Of a stretch of DNA of 64,000 nucleotides, positions 34,113 to 43,126 are shown piece after piece. A model generated the notes under the pieces. The model saw only the letters and a program-made list of their open reading frames with translations, did not search any database and was not told the DNA's origin. The DNA comes from Porticoccus hydrocarbonoclasticus MCTG13d (GTDB lineage Bacteria; Pseudomonadota; Gammaproteobacteria; Pseudomonadales; Porticoccaceae). How positions within the stretch are numbered: the stretch's first letter is position 1; each line of letters begins with the position of its first letter. The DNA is taken from positions 310,001 to 374,000 of the forward strand of contig NZ_JQMM01000001.1 in the NCBI RefSeq assembly GCF_000744735.1, read 5' to 3'. The translations under genes were made by a program, and so were the position numbers.

Positions 34113-36011
34113 CTATAGCTCGAATTGATCGTGTTTGGTGGTGGCTTCAAACATCAGCAACGACCATAAAACAGCGCTGTGGTCACGGCGACCGGAGAGA
34201 TGCTGGTCGACCAGTTCTTCCAGATAGGGCTGGTTAAACAGTCCGGTTTTAGCCAGGTTTCCGCCGGTAATGGTACCTCGTAACCTGTCCCGGAGCGGCC
34301 CGCGAAACCATTTTGACAGGGGTACGCCGAAACCCATTTTGTCGCGGTAAAGCACATCATCGGGCAAGTGCGGCTCAAGGGATTTTTTGAGAATGTATTT
34401 ACCTTCCTGCCCTTTCAATTTGATATTGGAGGGCAGACCGGAAACCCACTCCATCAGCTTGTGGTCCAGCAATGGAACCCTGACTTCCAGCGCATGGGCC
34501 ATACTGGCACGATCCACTTTGGTAAGAATATCCCCCACCAGATAGGTTTTCATGTCGAGGTACTGAATCAGCGACAGGGGGTCATCGGTGGGAGCGCGTG
34601 CGGCATGGTGATGAAAGGTATCCACAGCACGATAGCCCGCCAGCTGGCTTTTCATTTTCCCGCTGAACAGTTTTTCCCGTTGATCGTCCTTGGCCAGTGA
34701 CACCGAGTGAAAATACGCTTCGACGGAATCGCGCGCCAAAGACTGAAACGTGCTCTTCGCACGAAACACCCTGGGTGCCCAGTCCGCTTTTGGATAAAGG
34801 CGGCCCAATGCGCCGAACAGGGGTTTGCGCAGCTCAAGTGGCAGCCGTGATCGCAGTTTTTCCTCGTTCATGTGCCAACGATAGCGGCGATACCCGGCAA
34901 AGCCCTCGTCACCGCCATCACCGGACAGGGCCACGGTTACCTGCTGCTTGGCCAGCTGGCAAACCCTGTAGGTGGGAATCGCCGAACTGTCGGCGTAGGG
35001 TTCATCGTAGAGGTCGGCGAGAATATCCAGCAGGTCGAAATCGTCACTACTGACGGTGCGCTCGAAGTGATTGGTCTGATAGCGGGTGGCTACTTGCCGG
35101 GCAAATTCTGTCTCATTGAATTGCTTGACATCAAAACCGATGGCACAGGTGTTGACCGGTTTATCCTGCAATCCGGCCATCATTGCCACCACGGCACTGG
35201 AATCCACACCACCCGACAGAAACGCCCCCAATGGCACCTCGGCCTCCATGCGCACCTCCACCGCTTCCCGCATCCGCACCAGCAGTTCTTCCTGCACCTC
35301 AGATTCCGAGCCTGCCTGGACCGGTGTAAAGGGGATATCCCAATATTCGTGAGCCTCCGGCACCGGTTCACCCCGGCGCAGCAGCAGGGTATGCCCGGGT
35401 GGAAGCTTGAAGACATCGCGATAAATGGTTTTTGGCTCGGGGATGTAGCCAAAGGCAAAGTAGTCTTCTACCGCCTGCACATTCAGCGAACGGGGTAAGC
35501 CGGGGTGGGCTTTGAGCACCTTCAGTTCTGAACCAAACACCAGTTGCCCGTCGGGCAGGATGGAATAGAACAACGGCTTGATGCCAAACCGATCCCGGGC
35601 GAGAAACACCGATTCTGCCCGGCGGTCATAGACAGCAAAGGCGAACATGCCGCGAAAGTGATCTACACAACGCTCTCCCCATTCCTGCCAGGCATAGAGG
35701 ATAACCTCCGTGTCACAGCGGGTACGAAAGTGGTAGCCCTTTTCCCTGAGCTGCTCGGACAATGTATGAAAATTGTAAATTTCGCCGTTAAAGACGACGC
35801 AGAGATTGCCATCTTCACTGAACATGGGCTGTTGCCCGGAGGACAGATCGATAATCGACAGGCGGCGATGGGCCAGTGCAACACCCGGCTCAAGATGCTG
35901 GCCGCCCTCATCGGGGCCGCGATGAAACTGAGTCTGGTTCATCGCGCCGATCAGGTCACCATCAAAATCCCGATGGCCCGTTAAATCAAAAATTCCCGCA
36001 ATACCACACAT
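34113..36011 (-). CDS. Amidotransferase 1, exosortase A system-associated (asparagine synthase family)
   Basis: 632 residues. Starts MCGIAGIFDL, so after Met removal Cys1 is the glutaminase nucleophile; HRGPDEGGQ and FNGEIYNF complete the Gln-binding site. The synthetase half has LSGGVDSSAVVAM and ALSGDGGDEGFAGYRRY. It should transfer ammonia from glutamine to an adenylated carboxylate, plausibly a hexuronic acid of the glycan (WbpS-like amidation), given the uronic-acid genes at 53518-55901. It corresponds to the eps_aminotran_1 family. The gene has the AGGG RBS 11 bp upstream and a 3-bp gap to the GT at 36015. Compare with the cysteine-less relative at 6425. Confidence 0.93.
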   Translation of the reverse strand: MCGIAGIFDLTGHRDFDGDLIGAMNQTQFHRGPDEGGQHLEPGVALAHRRLSIIDLSSGQQPMFSEDGNLCVVFNGEIYNFHTLSEQLREKGYHFRTRCDTEVILYAWQEWGERCVDHFRGMFAFAVYDRRAESVFLARDRFGIKPLFYSILPDGQLVFGSELKVLKAHPGLPRSLNVQAVEDYFAFGYIPEPKTIYRDVFKLPPGHTLLLRRGEPVPEAHEYWDIPFTPVQAGSESEVQEELLVRMREAVEVRMEAEVPLGAFLSGGVDSSAVVAMMAGLQDKPVNTCAIGFDVKQFNETEFARQVATRYQTNHFERTVSSDDFDLLDILADLYDEPYADSSAIPTYRVCQLAKQQVTVALSGDGGDEGFAGYRRYRWHMNEEKLRSRLPLELRKPLFGALGRLYPKADWAPRVFRAKSTFQSLARDSVEAYFHSVSLAKDDQREKLFSGKMKSQLAGYRAVDTFHHHAARAPTDDPLSLIQYLDMKTYLVGDILTKVDRASMAHALEVRVPLLDHKLMEWVSGLPSNIKLKGQEGKYILKKSLEPHLPDDVLYRDKMGFGVPLSKWFRGPLRDRLRGTITGGNLAKTGLFNQPYLEELVDQHLSGRRDHSAVLWSLLMFEATTKHDQFEL

Positions 36012-36014
36012 GCA

Positions 36015-37199
36015 TTAATTGCCCTGAGTTCTGTTGCTATTCAATGGCGCACTATCCACACCCAGCAGGGTGTCGTAAACAGCCAGGTAATCCGCCACTG
36101 TCTTTTCCCAATTGAACGTTGTCCTCACCAGAGCCAGCCCCTTTTCACCCATGGACTGCCGGAGGGTGGGATCATCTACCAGTTCAGCCAAAGCGTCGGC
36201 CATTGCCACTACATTATTTACCGGCACCAACCTGCCGTTAACGCCCTCTTCTATCAGCTCTACATTGCCACCCACACTGGTGGCAATGACCGGCAAGCCG
36301 GAAGCCATCGCCTCCAGCAGAGTGTTGGAAATACCCTCTGCGAGGGATGGCAGGATGAAGATATCCATCAGCTGCATCAATACCGGGACATCATTTCTGT
36401 CACCGGAAAACCACACCACATCGGAAAGACCAAGCTGTTTTACCCGGTCAACCAGTTGCAGTTTGAGCGGGCCATCACCCACCAGTACCAGCCGCAGTGT
36501 TCCCCGCAATATCGGCCTCTTTGTGAACAGATAGCCAACCGCCTCAATAAGCAGCTGCTGGTTTTTTACCTCGGCGAGCCGCCCGACAGTTCCGACCACA
36601 ACGGCATTCTCTGGCAACAATCCCGGAGGGGCCAGATCACCCAGCTGCGCATCGTCCTGACGGGGTGAGAATTTTCCTGCATCGACACCATTGTAGATCT
36701 GCCGCAACTTTTTCTCGGGAATAGCTACCGTATGCTTCAACCACTGCAGCAGGTCCCGGCTAACCGCGATATAGCGGTGCACAAAAGGCTGCATTGCTTT
36801 GCGCAACAGATTATATTTTTTATTGGTGCCATCGAGGTCGTGAATATCCCGCCCGTGCTCACCGTGTACACGTTTGATACCGGGCATCAACAGCGTGACT
36901 AACTGCATCTCCAGACTGGCCAGATTGCGGGTATGAACAACGTCGGGCCGCAGAGTCCGCAGGGTTTTCCATAAATCCCAAAAAACACGAAAATTCTGAC
37001 CAGCGGGTTTATGCAGCTGGATAACCTGTACACCCGGCAAGGTAATCCGGTTGGCAAAATCATCTGCATTTGTCAGACAAATAATCACATGCCGATAACG
37101 GTCTGGCGGTGTCCGGTTAATGATGTTGATCAGGCCATTTTCCAGGCCGCCGGTGCCCAGGGCATAAATGATATGCGCCACAAGAGGAGTGGTTTTCAC
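36015..37199 (-). CDS. PEP-CTERM/XrtA system glycosyltransferase (stp2 type)
   Basis: 394 residues, GTG start overlapping the exosortase stop as GTGA. The N-terminus VAHIIYALGTGGLENGLINII is the signature of the exosortase-associated GT4 family known as stp2 (TIGR03088). Donor-site motifs: IYNGVDAGKF, LVLVGDGPLK and FILPSLAEGISNTLLEAMASGLPVIATSVGGN. It is a cytoplasmic retaining transferase. Translational coupling to exosortase A is the usual arrangement in this gene set and shows that the glycan machinery and the protein-sorting protease are made together. Confidence 0.93.
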   Translation of the reverse strand: MKTTPLVAHIIYALGTGGLENGLINIINRTPPDRYRHVIICLTNADDFANRITLPGVQVIQLHKPAGQNFRVFWDLWKTLRTLRPDVVHTRNLASLEMQLVTLLMPGIKRVHGEHGRDIHDLDGTNKKYNLLRKAMQPFVHRYIAVSRDLLQWLKHTVAIPEKKLRQIYNGVDAGKFSPRQDDAQLGDLAPPGLLPENAVVVGTVGRLAEVKNQQLLIEAVGYLFTKRPILRGTLRLVLVGDGPLKLQLVDRVKQLGLSDVVWFSGDRNDVPVLMQLMDIFILPSLAEGISNTLLEAMASGLPVIATSVGGNVELIEEGVNGRLVPVNNVVAMADALAELVDDPTLRQSMGEKGLALVRTTFNWEKTVADYLAVYDTLLGVDSAPLNSNRTQGN

Positions 37200-38815
37200 G
37201 GTTGCTTTGCCCCGGAAAATTCCCGGTCGAGTGAGTTTTCCAGTTCCGGCAACATCGTATGGATGAACCTTTGCAGCTTTTCTTCAGCAACGGCCATCTG
37301 TTCGCTCTCGCCCGGGAAATCTATCGGTACCGCGAGGGTGATAATGGCACCATCCCGCCTGTTTTCCAGCAACCGGGCGCTCAACTCATATAACTTGGCC
37401 ACATAGTCATTGGCCGTATATTGGTCGCCAATGCGATACCACCGCCAAACCAGCAGATTTTGACCGGGTCCTTTCACCACTGCGGATAAAACCCAGGTTG
37501 TTTCACCGTTGAGGTCCACGGATTCTCCACCCATGGGAAACACTCGCCAGTCGCGAACATCGCGATTAAACAGGCGGTTCTGACCACTGATCAGTTCCGC
37601 ACCCCGCTCCTGTCGCAGATACTGGGAAATATCGAGCATGACAGCGGGCTGCCCTTCAGCGTCATTCTGATTCTGATACACGTAAAACTGCTTTATATGA
37701 CTATCGTTGCCCCTATGCTGGGGATACCAGTCCCAGAACACATCAGTACTCAGGGTAAACTCGCCGAGGCGCTCTGGTACAAATTCGACGGCAGTCGGCC
37801 TGGTCTCCCCGCCCTGATTCAATGCAAAGACCCAGGCGGGCCAGATAGCCGCGATGGCCAATGTGGCGAAAACCGCAAGAATAACAGCGGAGCCCGGTAA
37901 ACATGATCGTTCACTAGACTTGGTCTCAGACGTGCTGCCGGAGTGTGCGGGTAACTGATCGGGGTCGCTCCATTTGGCCCCAATCACAAATAAAATCAGC
38001 ATAACAAGCCCAAAGAAAACCCAGCCATAAATCAGGTGATCAACGCCGACCGCCAGCTCCATGCCGCTGAGATGACCAATCATGACAATCATGTAGGCGC
38101 GCAGTCCGTTGGCAATGATTGGTACAATTGACGCCACCAGGATGAATGCCAGTCTTTTTTTCATGCTTGAGTAGTTGATATAGGCAAACAGGCATCCCAG
38201 GGTCACCGATGCAATCAGATAGCGAATACCGCTGCAGGCTTCCACGACTGACCAGTTTCCGGAGGGCAGTGCGATAAACATGCCCTCGCGATAAACGGGG
38301 ATTCCGCTAAGTTTTACCAAAGCAACGGTTACCGTTGCGGTGTATTCCATCAACGGGGGAACCAGCTCCTCTCCCATAGGGACTGCAAAAAATAGAAATG
38401 CCAGCGGAAAAATCAATGCTTTGGAAATTTCTGTCCCCATAACCGTCAGAAACGCAGCGACAACCATGGTGATCAGCGCGAACTGCTGAACAACCTGAAC
38501 ATCCACCAGATTACCCAGCATCCAGAGAAACCCGGCAGCAGCCAGGGGGATCAACGCCAAAAATTGTGGAGTGGGCCGCAGATTCTGCAGAAAATTTCTG
38601 CGCCGCCAGATCAGCCAGGCGACAATAGGCAGGATCAGAAAACCGTGGGTATAGGTTTCAGCCTGGTACCAAGTGGACACCATTATCCATGTGGTTTCAT
38701 AGAAAAGACCAAAAAAAACTACCAGCAGACCAATAAAAAAAACGGGAACAAGTAGTTGCTCCCTGGCTGTGGGCGTCAATTGCAGGGCATTGATCAATGA
38801 CGGTTCAGACTTCAT
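37196..38815 (-). CDS. xrtA: Exosortase A with C-terminal EpsI domain
   Basis: 539 residues from the ATG at 38815, which has GGAGG 8 bp upstream; an in-frame GTG 15 bp further up is less suitable. Eight or so membrane helices form the transpeptidase domain. The catalytic residues are Cys194 in VEACSGIRY, Arg239 in NGLRAYM and His260 in VDHLIYGW. Residues from about 290 form the EpsI domain (PERLGEFTLS through RWYRIGDQYTAN) fused to the exosortase, as in the XrtA type. The enzyme cuts PEP-CTERM proteins after export and is believed to couple them to a glycan or lipid. No PEP-CTERM protein is encoded in this window. The C-terminal overlap with the GT at 37199 and the 11-bp overlap with the GT at 38805 show tight coupling. 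Confidence 0.96.
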   Translation of the reverse strand: MKSEPSLINALQLTPTAREQLLVPVFFIGLLVVFFGLFYETTWIMVSTWYQAETYTHGFLILPIVAWLIWRRRNFLQNLRPTPQFLALIPLAAAGFLWMLGNLVDVQVVQQFALITMVVAAFLTVMGTEISKALIFPLAFLFFAVPMGEELVPPLMEYTATVTVALVKLSGIPVYREGMFIALPSGNWSVVEACSGIRYLIASVTLGCLFAYINYSSMKKRLAFILVASIVPIIANGLRAYMIVMIGHLSGMELAVGVDHLIYGWVFFGLVMLILFVIGAKWSDPDQLPAHSGSTSETKSSERSCLPGSAVILAVFATLAIAAIWPAWVFALNQGGETRPTAVEFVPERLGEFTLSTDVFWDWYPQHRGNDSHIKQFYVYQNQNDAEGQPAVMLDISQYLRQERGAELISGQNRLFNRDVRDWRVFPMGGESVDLNGETTWVLSAVVKGPGQNLLVWRWYRIGDQYTANDYVAKLYELSARLLENRRDGAIITLAVPIDFPGESEQMAVAEEKLQRFIHTMLPELENSLDREFSGAKQP

Positions 38816-40043
38816 GGCCCGCACCTCCACTCACTGAAGCTCTGCCATCTTCCAGCCAACTGGTGACGTTGGGCAGGTTGTCGTCCCAACTGAAATCACG
38901 GGTGACTTTTTCACGGGCCGTCTTGCCGATTGAGGAAAACTGACCGGCCAGAACCTGCTTCACCAATGCACTCAAAGTCGCTTCATCGTCAGCCACCAAT
39001 ACGTCTTGACCATGTTCAGCTGCGATGCCCTCCAATGCCTGCGGGGTGACAATGACCGGTTTGGCCATGGCCATGGCTTCCAGTACCTTGTTCTGAATAC
39101 CCCGGGCAACTCTCATCGGTGCGACCGCAGCCACGGCAAACTTCAGATAGGGGCGAACATCCAGCACCCGACCGGTGACGCAAACCCCGGAGATTTTCTC
39201 CAGAGACTGAACGGTTTCGGTAGGATTGCTGCCGACGATATACAGCTTCAGACTGCTATCAACCTTTTTGAGACTCGGGAACACTTGCTCGGCAAACCAG
39301 CAGACCGCATCCTCGTTGGGCCAGTAATCCATCGCACCGGTAAATACCAGGACTTTGTCCTGAGGACTGTATGGCGTCACCAGATCAGTGTCCGGAGAAA
39401 AGTAATCCACGTCCACGCCATTATTATAAAAGCCGGTTTTACTGGCCACTTCGGGAGCGAGCGTCTGGAACATGGTCGCTTCGGCAGAGGAGACAAACAG
39501 GCTGGCATCAAACTCAGCCGCCACATGACGCTCGTAAGCCAATAAACGCTTTGCTTCCCGGCGATAAATCCAGCTCATTGGCCAGCGCTTTTTCTCCGAA
39601 TACTGTCGCCACTTATCGGAATCAATGTCCACGAAATCAATCAGTTTCCGCTCAATAGGCAGCTCTGTGCCGGAAACATATTGCGCCATGGCAGCGGAGT
39701 AAATGACGGCTCGCTGAATACCCTGCTCAGTAGTTACACTGCGAGTCCAGCGGGCCAGCGCGGCACTGAAAAAATAAGGCAGGGTCAACGGTTCACCGGT
39801 TATCAGTCCGAACAGACTTTTCAGCCGGGCCTTGCGCTGATTCAGTCTGACAAAGCAGCAATCCTCACAATATTCCCGAACCTGCTCCCGATATTGCCAG
39901 TCTTCTGCATCATCGATAAAAGCGCCAAGGTAAACACGATAATGCTCACTCAAATATTTGAGCAAGTGAAAGGAGCGTATCTTGTCACCTTTGTTGGGGG
40001 GAAAAGGGATCCGATGAGATAGAAATAACATTGCTGGCTTCAT
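38805..40043 (-). CDS. PEP-CTERM/XrtA system glycosyltransferase (stp1 type)
   Basis: 412 residues from the ATG at 40043 (MKPAMLFLSHRIPFPPNKGDK), with AGGAA 9 bp upstream. The open frame to 40088 would overlap the FemAB gene. The N-terminal motif is the signature of the stp1 sugar transferase family (TIGR03087). The central SSAEATMFQTLAPEV and GVDVDYFSPD, and the C-terminal VAPMRVARGIQNKVLEAMAMAKPVIVT, form the GT-B donor site. It should act as a cytoplasmic transferase in repeat-unit assembly. It overlaps xrtA by 11 bp. Confidence 0.93.
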   Translation of the reverse strand: MKPAMLFLSHRIPFPPNKGDKIRSFHLLKYLSEHYRVYLGAFIDDAEDWQYREQVREYCEDCCFVRLNQRKARLKSLFGLITGEPLTLPYFFSAALARWTRSVTTEQGIQRAVIYSAAMAQYVSGTELPIERKLIDFVDIDSDKWRQYSEKKRWPMSWIYRREAKRLLAYERHVAAEFDASLFVSSAEATMFQTLAPEVASKTGFYNNGVDVDYFSPDTDLVTPYSPQDKVLVFTGAMDYWPNEDAVCWFAEQVFPSLKKVDSSLKLYIVGSNPTETVQSLEKISGVCVTGRVLDVRPYLKFAVAAVAPMRVARGIQNKVLEAMAMAKPVIVTPQALEGIAAEHGQDVLVADDEATLSALVKQVLAGQFSSIGKTAREKVTRDFSWDDNLPNVTSWLEDGRASVSGGAGHEV

Positions 40044-40056
40044 GCTAGACAAATTC

Positions 40057-41088
40057 CTAACCCAGGTTTTTTGCCAGTAGTGGCCCAACGGTATTTGCCA
40101 GAGGCAATGGCAGTTTTTTCCATGCCCTGATGAAGTACTGATACTTTGGGTTGAGGGGATTTATATCCGGAACACTGTCCGCCCTGACCAAGTGATATTC
40201 ATAATACAGCTGCTCGGGGGTAAATCCCCAGTGCTGCTTGAAACGGTAGGGACCCGTGCCCTCTTTGCTGCGACCAAAATCAAACACCTGTATACCCTGC
40301 TCAGCTGAACGACGCATCAATTCCCAATACATAAAATCGTTTACGCCCTTGATTTGCCTCGCTTCGGCAATACTACCCCCATAGTAGGGCAACACTTCAT
40401 CTCTGAAGTAAAAACTCACCACACCCGCGACGTCACGTCCTTCATGGGTAATCATCAGGGTATCGACGTCATCGCCAAACACTTTGCGAAGAAGTGAAAA
40501 GTAGTTTTTGGAGAAAACCGGCGTGCCGAGATTTCTGACGCTTTCTGCGTAGATTCGATAAATTCGTTCCCAATCCTGTCCCGGCTCACTCACCAGACCA
40601 TTCTTGATTCCCTTGCGAATCATGGTCCGCTGCTTGCTGGGAATCGCCTGCATGTTCACCTCGGGATCCCGATCAATAGAGCGGCGAAAGGTCGCATAAA
40701 GACTCTTTGTCGGCCAGTTTTCGGTTGAACGGTGCTGGTTCCGCAATTCCAGCGCATCCACATCAAGTGTCTGCGCGAGATCACAGGCGGCGGTTCTCAG
40801 AGCTGCAGCAATTTCATCGGTGTCGGCAACGATACCCCCGTAGACGCAAAATGGCGTGGATACTAGGTTGTTGCCAAACAGCAGGCTCTTATTGTGTGCC
40901 AGCGGCACTATGCCGACTATTTCTCCCTCACGTTCGGCATAGAGAAAATAGGGCTGGTGGCCGAAGGCTCGCTGTAGAACCGTTTTCCAGCCGGCCCTGT
41001 GAAAAAACGTTGCCGCAGGCGTTTTTAAAACATACTCGTCCCATTGGGACAAATCTTCGTCAGACAGCTGATGAATCGCAAGCGCCAT
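40057..41088 (-). CDS. FemAB family protein, XrtA/PEP-CTERM system-associated
   Basis: 343 residues from the ATG at 41088; the frame opens at 41106, but the family N-terminus is MALAIHQLSDEDLSQWDEYV. Two GNAT-like halves are visible: TFFHRAGWKTVLQRAFGHQPYFLY and the second with VAGVVSFYFRDEVLPYYGGS, ending FDFGRSKEGTGPYRFKQHWG, which is diagnostic of the pepcterm_femAB group. FemAB proteins transfer aminoacyl groups from tRNA to peptidoglycan precursors; this subgroup probably adds an amino acid to the glycan. It overlaps the deacetylase by 29 bp, implying coupled translation and perhaps use of the deacetylated amine. Confidence 0.93.
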   Translation of the reverse strand: MALAIHQLSDEDLSQWDEYVLKTPAATFFHRAGWKTVLQRAFGHQPYFLYAEREGEIVGIVPLAHNKSLLFGNNLVSTPFCVYGGIVADTDEIAAALRTAACDLAQTLDVDALELRNQHRSTENWPTKSLYATFRRSIDRDPEVNMQAIPSKQRTMIRKGIKNGLVSEPGQDWERIYRIYAESVRNLGTPVFSKNYFSLLRKVFGDDVDTLMITHEGRDVAGVVSFYFRDEVLPYYGGSIAEARQIKGVNDFMYWELMRRSAEQGIQVFDFGRSKEGTGPYRFKQHWGFTPEQLYYEYHLVRADSVPDINPLNPKYQYFIRAWKKLPLPLANTVGPLLAKNLG

Positions 41089-41971
41089 GCAACCCCCACT
41101 GATCATTGCCGGTTTGTTTTTGTTCGAAGTCTTTCAGGAACACCTCATCAACTCGCCCCCACAGGAAGTCATCGGCAAGTTGCTCCAGTCGATGATGGAC
41201 TTTATGCAGATTCAAATAGTGTCGGAATCTGGCTTTATTGCTGGCGTTGGGCACACGTGGCTGCTCAGGGTCAATTTCCCAGGGATGGAAGTAGAAAATA
41301 CAGGGTTGATGCTCTTTCCAGTTAACACGATTGATCGCCCACCGGGTGAAACTGTAGGGAAATAAACGAAACCAGCCGCCGCCACCACAGTTGATGTTGC
41401 GCCCTGCGACAGGAATAGTGGTAACAGGAATCTCCAACAACCTGTTATTGGCCGCCGGAAAAGCAAACCGGGGGGCGCCCGGTATGCCGTAATGGTCATG
41501 TCTGATGGGTACGATACTGGAACTATACTGGTAGCCTGCATCGGCGAGACAATCCAGCGCCCAGAGGTTTTCCTCACAGATGGAATAGCTCGCGGCACGG
41601 TAGCCGACCACGGGCTGGCCCGAGATATCTTCAAGCAACTGGCGTGTTCGAGTAATGTCCTGAGTAAAGGTTTGCTGGTTTTGGTGGGTAACCCGAACAT
41701 GTTCCCAGCCGTGGCTTGCAAGCTCGTGCCCCTGATCGACAATCTCCCTGACCATAGCGGGGTAACGTTCGGCCACACAACCCAGAGTGAAGAAGGTTGC
41801 CTTGATGCTTTTTTGCTCAAATAGGGCCAGGATTCGCTCCATATTGGCCTCTATGCGACAGGGCATCTCATTCCATTGTTTTTTATTGATACAACTCTCG
41901 AAGGCGGAGACATGATAATAGTCCTCCACATCGACCGACATGGCATTGCGAATAGAGGTTGTGTGATTCAC
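41060..41971 (-). CDS. XrtA system polysaccharide deacetylase (DUF3473 type)
   Basis: 303 residues, GTG start. MSVDVEDYYHVSAFE at about 11-25 supplies the first NodB aspartates (DVED), and ELASHGWEHVRV gives the H-x3-H metal site. YRAASYSI and FYFHPWEIDPEQPR are later conserved parts of the exosortase-associated deacetylase (pepcterm_polyde). It likely de-N-acetylates a HexNAc in the repeat unit. The 29-bp overlap with FemAB and 1-bp overlap with wecB place it between UDP-ManNAc supply and amine modification. Confidence 0.93.
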   Translation of the reverse strand: MNHTTSIRNAMSVDVEDYYHVSAFESCINKKQWNEMPCRIEANMERILALFEQKSIKATFFTLGCVAERYPAMVREIVDQGHELASHGWEHVRVTHQNQQTFTQDITRTRQLLEDISGQPVVGYRAASYSICEENLWALDCLADAGYQYSSSIVPIRHDHYGIPGAPRFAFPAANNRLLEIPVTTIPVAGRNINCGGGGWFRLFPYSFTRWAINRVNWKEHQPCIFYFHPWEIDPEQPRVPNASNKARFRHYLNLHKVHHRLEQLADDFLWGRVDEVFLKDFEQKQTGNDQWGLHGACDSSAV

Positions 41972-43116
41972 TACAGGCTCCCGTTAGACCAGAGAGCAAT
42001 TGTTTCCACGATTCTCTCTGCCGCCTGGCCATCCCAAAGCTCGGGGATACAACCCGATTTTCCACCGGTACTGAGAATATCTGCGACACAGGCATGGATT
42101 GCCCGCGGATCGTTACCGACAATGGTATTGGTCCCCTGCTCCACTGTAATGGGCCTCTCGGTATTTTCACGAAGGGTGACACAGGGAATACCCAGCGCTG
42201 TCGTTTCTTCCTGAATTCCCCCGGAATCGGTGAGCACCAGGCGGGCGTCTTTCATCATGCCCAGCATCTCGAGATAGCCTAACGGGCCTGTCATGTATAG
42301 CGCAGAGGAGGCAATCATTGGCTCCAGCCCGGCATCAATGATGCGTTGTCGGGTCCGAGGGTGGACGGGAAAGATCAGCGGGATATCCCGACTGATGTCA
42401 ACCAACGCACTGAGCAGGTTCTGCAACACTTCGGGGTGATCAACATTGGCCGGACGGTGCAGTGTCAGCAGGCCATAACCATTGGAGAGATCCAGCCTTG
42501 AGCCATTTTTTTTCAGCCCGGAAGTGGTCGTCATCGCCGGTATCGCCTGTGCCAGGTTATAACGCAGCGTGTCGATCATCACATTTCCGGCAAAATGAAT
42601 GCGATCCGAGTCAACACCCTCCCGCAGCAGGTTGTCAGCGGCCGATTTTTCCGTGGTAAACAGCAATTCCGAAATCTGGTCCGTCAATACCCGGTTGATC
42701 TCCTCGGGCATGGTGCGATCCCCACTGCGCAGCCCTGCTTCCACATGAATCACCGGAATACCCTTTTTCACGGCGACCAGCGCACAGGCAATGGTGGAAT
42801 TCACATCGCCCACCACCAGTACTGCATGGGGCCGCTGCTCATCAAGGACCGGCTCAAAACGTTTCATGATGTCTGCCGTTTGTGTGGCATGGGTGCCCGA
42901 CCCCACCTCGAGATCAATATCGGGCTGGGGGATATGCAACTGCTCGAAGAAGGTTGTCTTCATGGCGGCATCGTAGTGTTGCCCGGTATGAACCAGCTTG
43001 CCAGAAAGGCCCGTTTGAGGGTGATTTAACCCTCGCATAATCGGTGCTATTTTCATGAAATTTGGTCTTGCACCTACGACACAGAGGATCTGTGGAGGCT
43101 GTGGCTTCCTGACCAT
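41971..43116 (-). CDS. wecB: UDP-N-acetylglucosamine 2-epimerase (non-hydrolysing)
   Basis: 381 residues. CVVGARPNFMKIAPIMRGL at about 12-30 is the usual N-terminus; HTGQHYD, VVGDVNSTIAC, HVEAGLRSGDRTMPEEINR and LTDSGGIQEETTALGIPCVTLRENTERP are the UDP-GlcNAc and allosteric-site motifs. It interconverts UDP-GlcNAc and UDP-ManNAc in the cytoplasm, supplying the glycan. AGGA lies 9 bp before the ATG at 43116. It is part of the XrtA operon: 10 bp after the outer-membrane protein gene. Confidence 0.95.
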   Translation of the reverse strand: MVRKPQPPQILCVVGARPNFMKIAPIMRGLNHPQTGLSGKLVHTGQHYDAAMKTTFFEQLHIPQPDIDLEVGSGTHATQTADIMKRFEPVLDEQRPHAVLVVGDVNSTIACALVAVKKGIPVIHVEAGLRSGDRTMPEEINRVLTDQISELLFTTEKSAADNLLREGVDSDRIHFAGNVMIDTLRYNLAQAIPAMTTTSGLKKNGSRLDLSNGYGLLTLHRPANVDHPEVLQNLLSALVDISRDIPLIFPVHPRTRQRIIDAGLEPMIASSALYMTGPLGYLEMLGMMKDARLVLTDSGGIQEETTALGIPCVTLRENTERPITVEQGTNTIVGNDPRAIHACVADILSTGGKSGCIPELWDGQAAERIVETIALWSNGSL

Positions 43117-43126
43117 ATGAAATATC

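Noticed and set aside
34872-35498. 208-codon open frame on the plus strand
   Set aside because: Antisense to amidotransferase 1; His-rich low-quality translation and no RBS.
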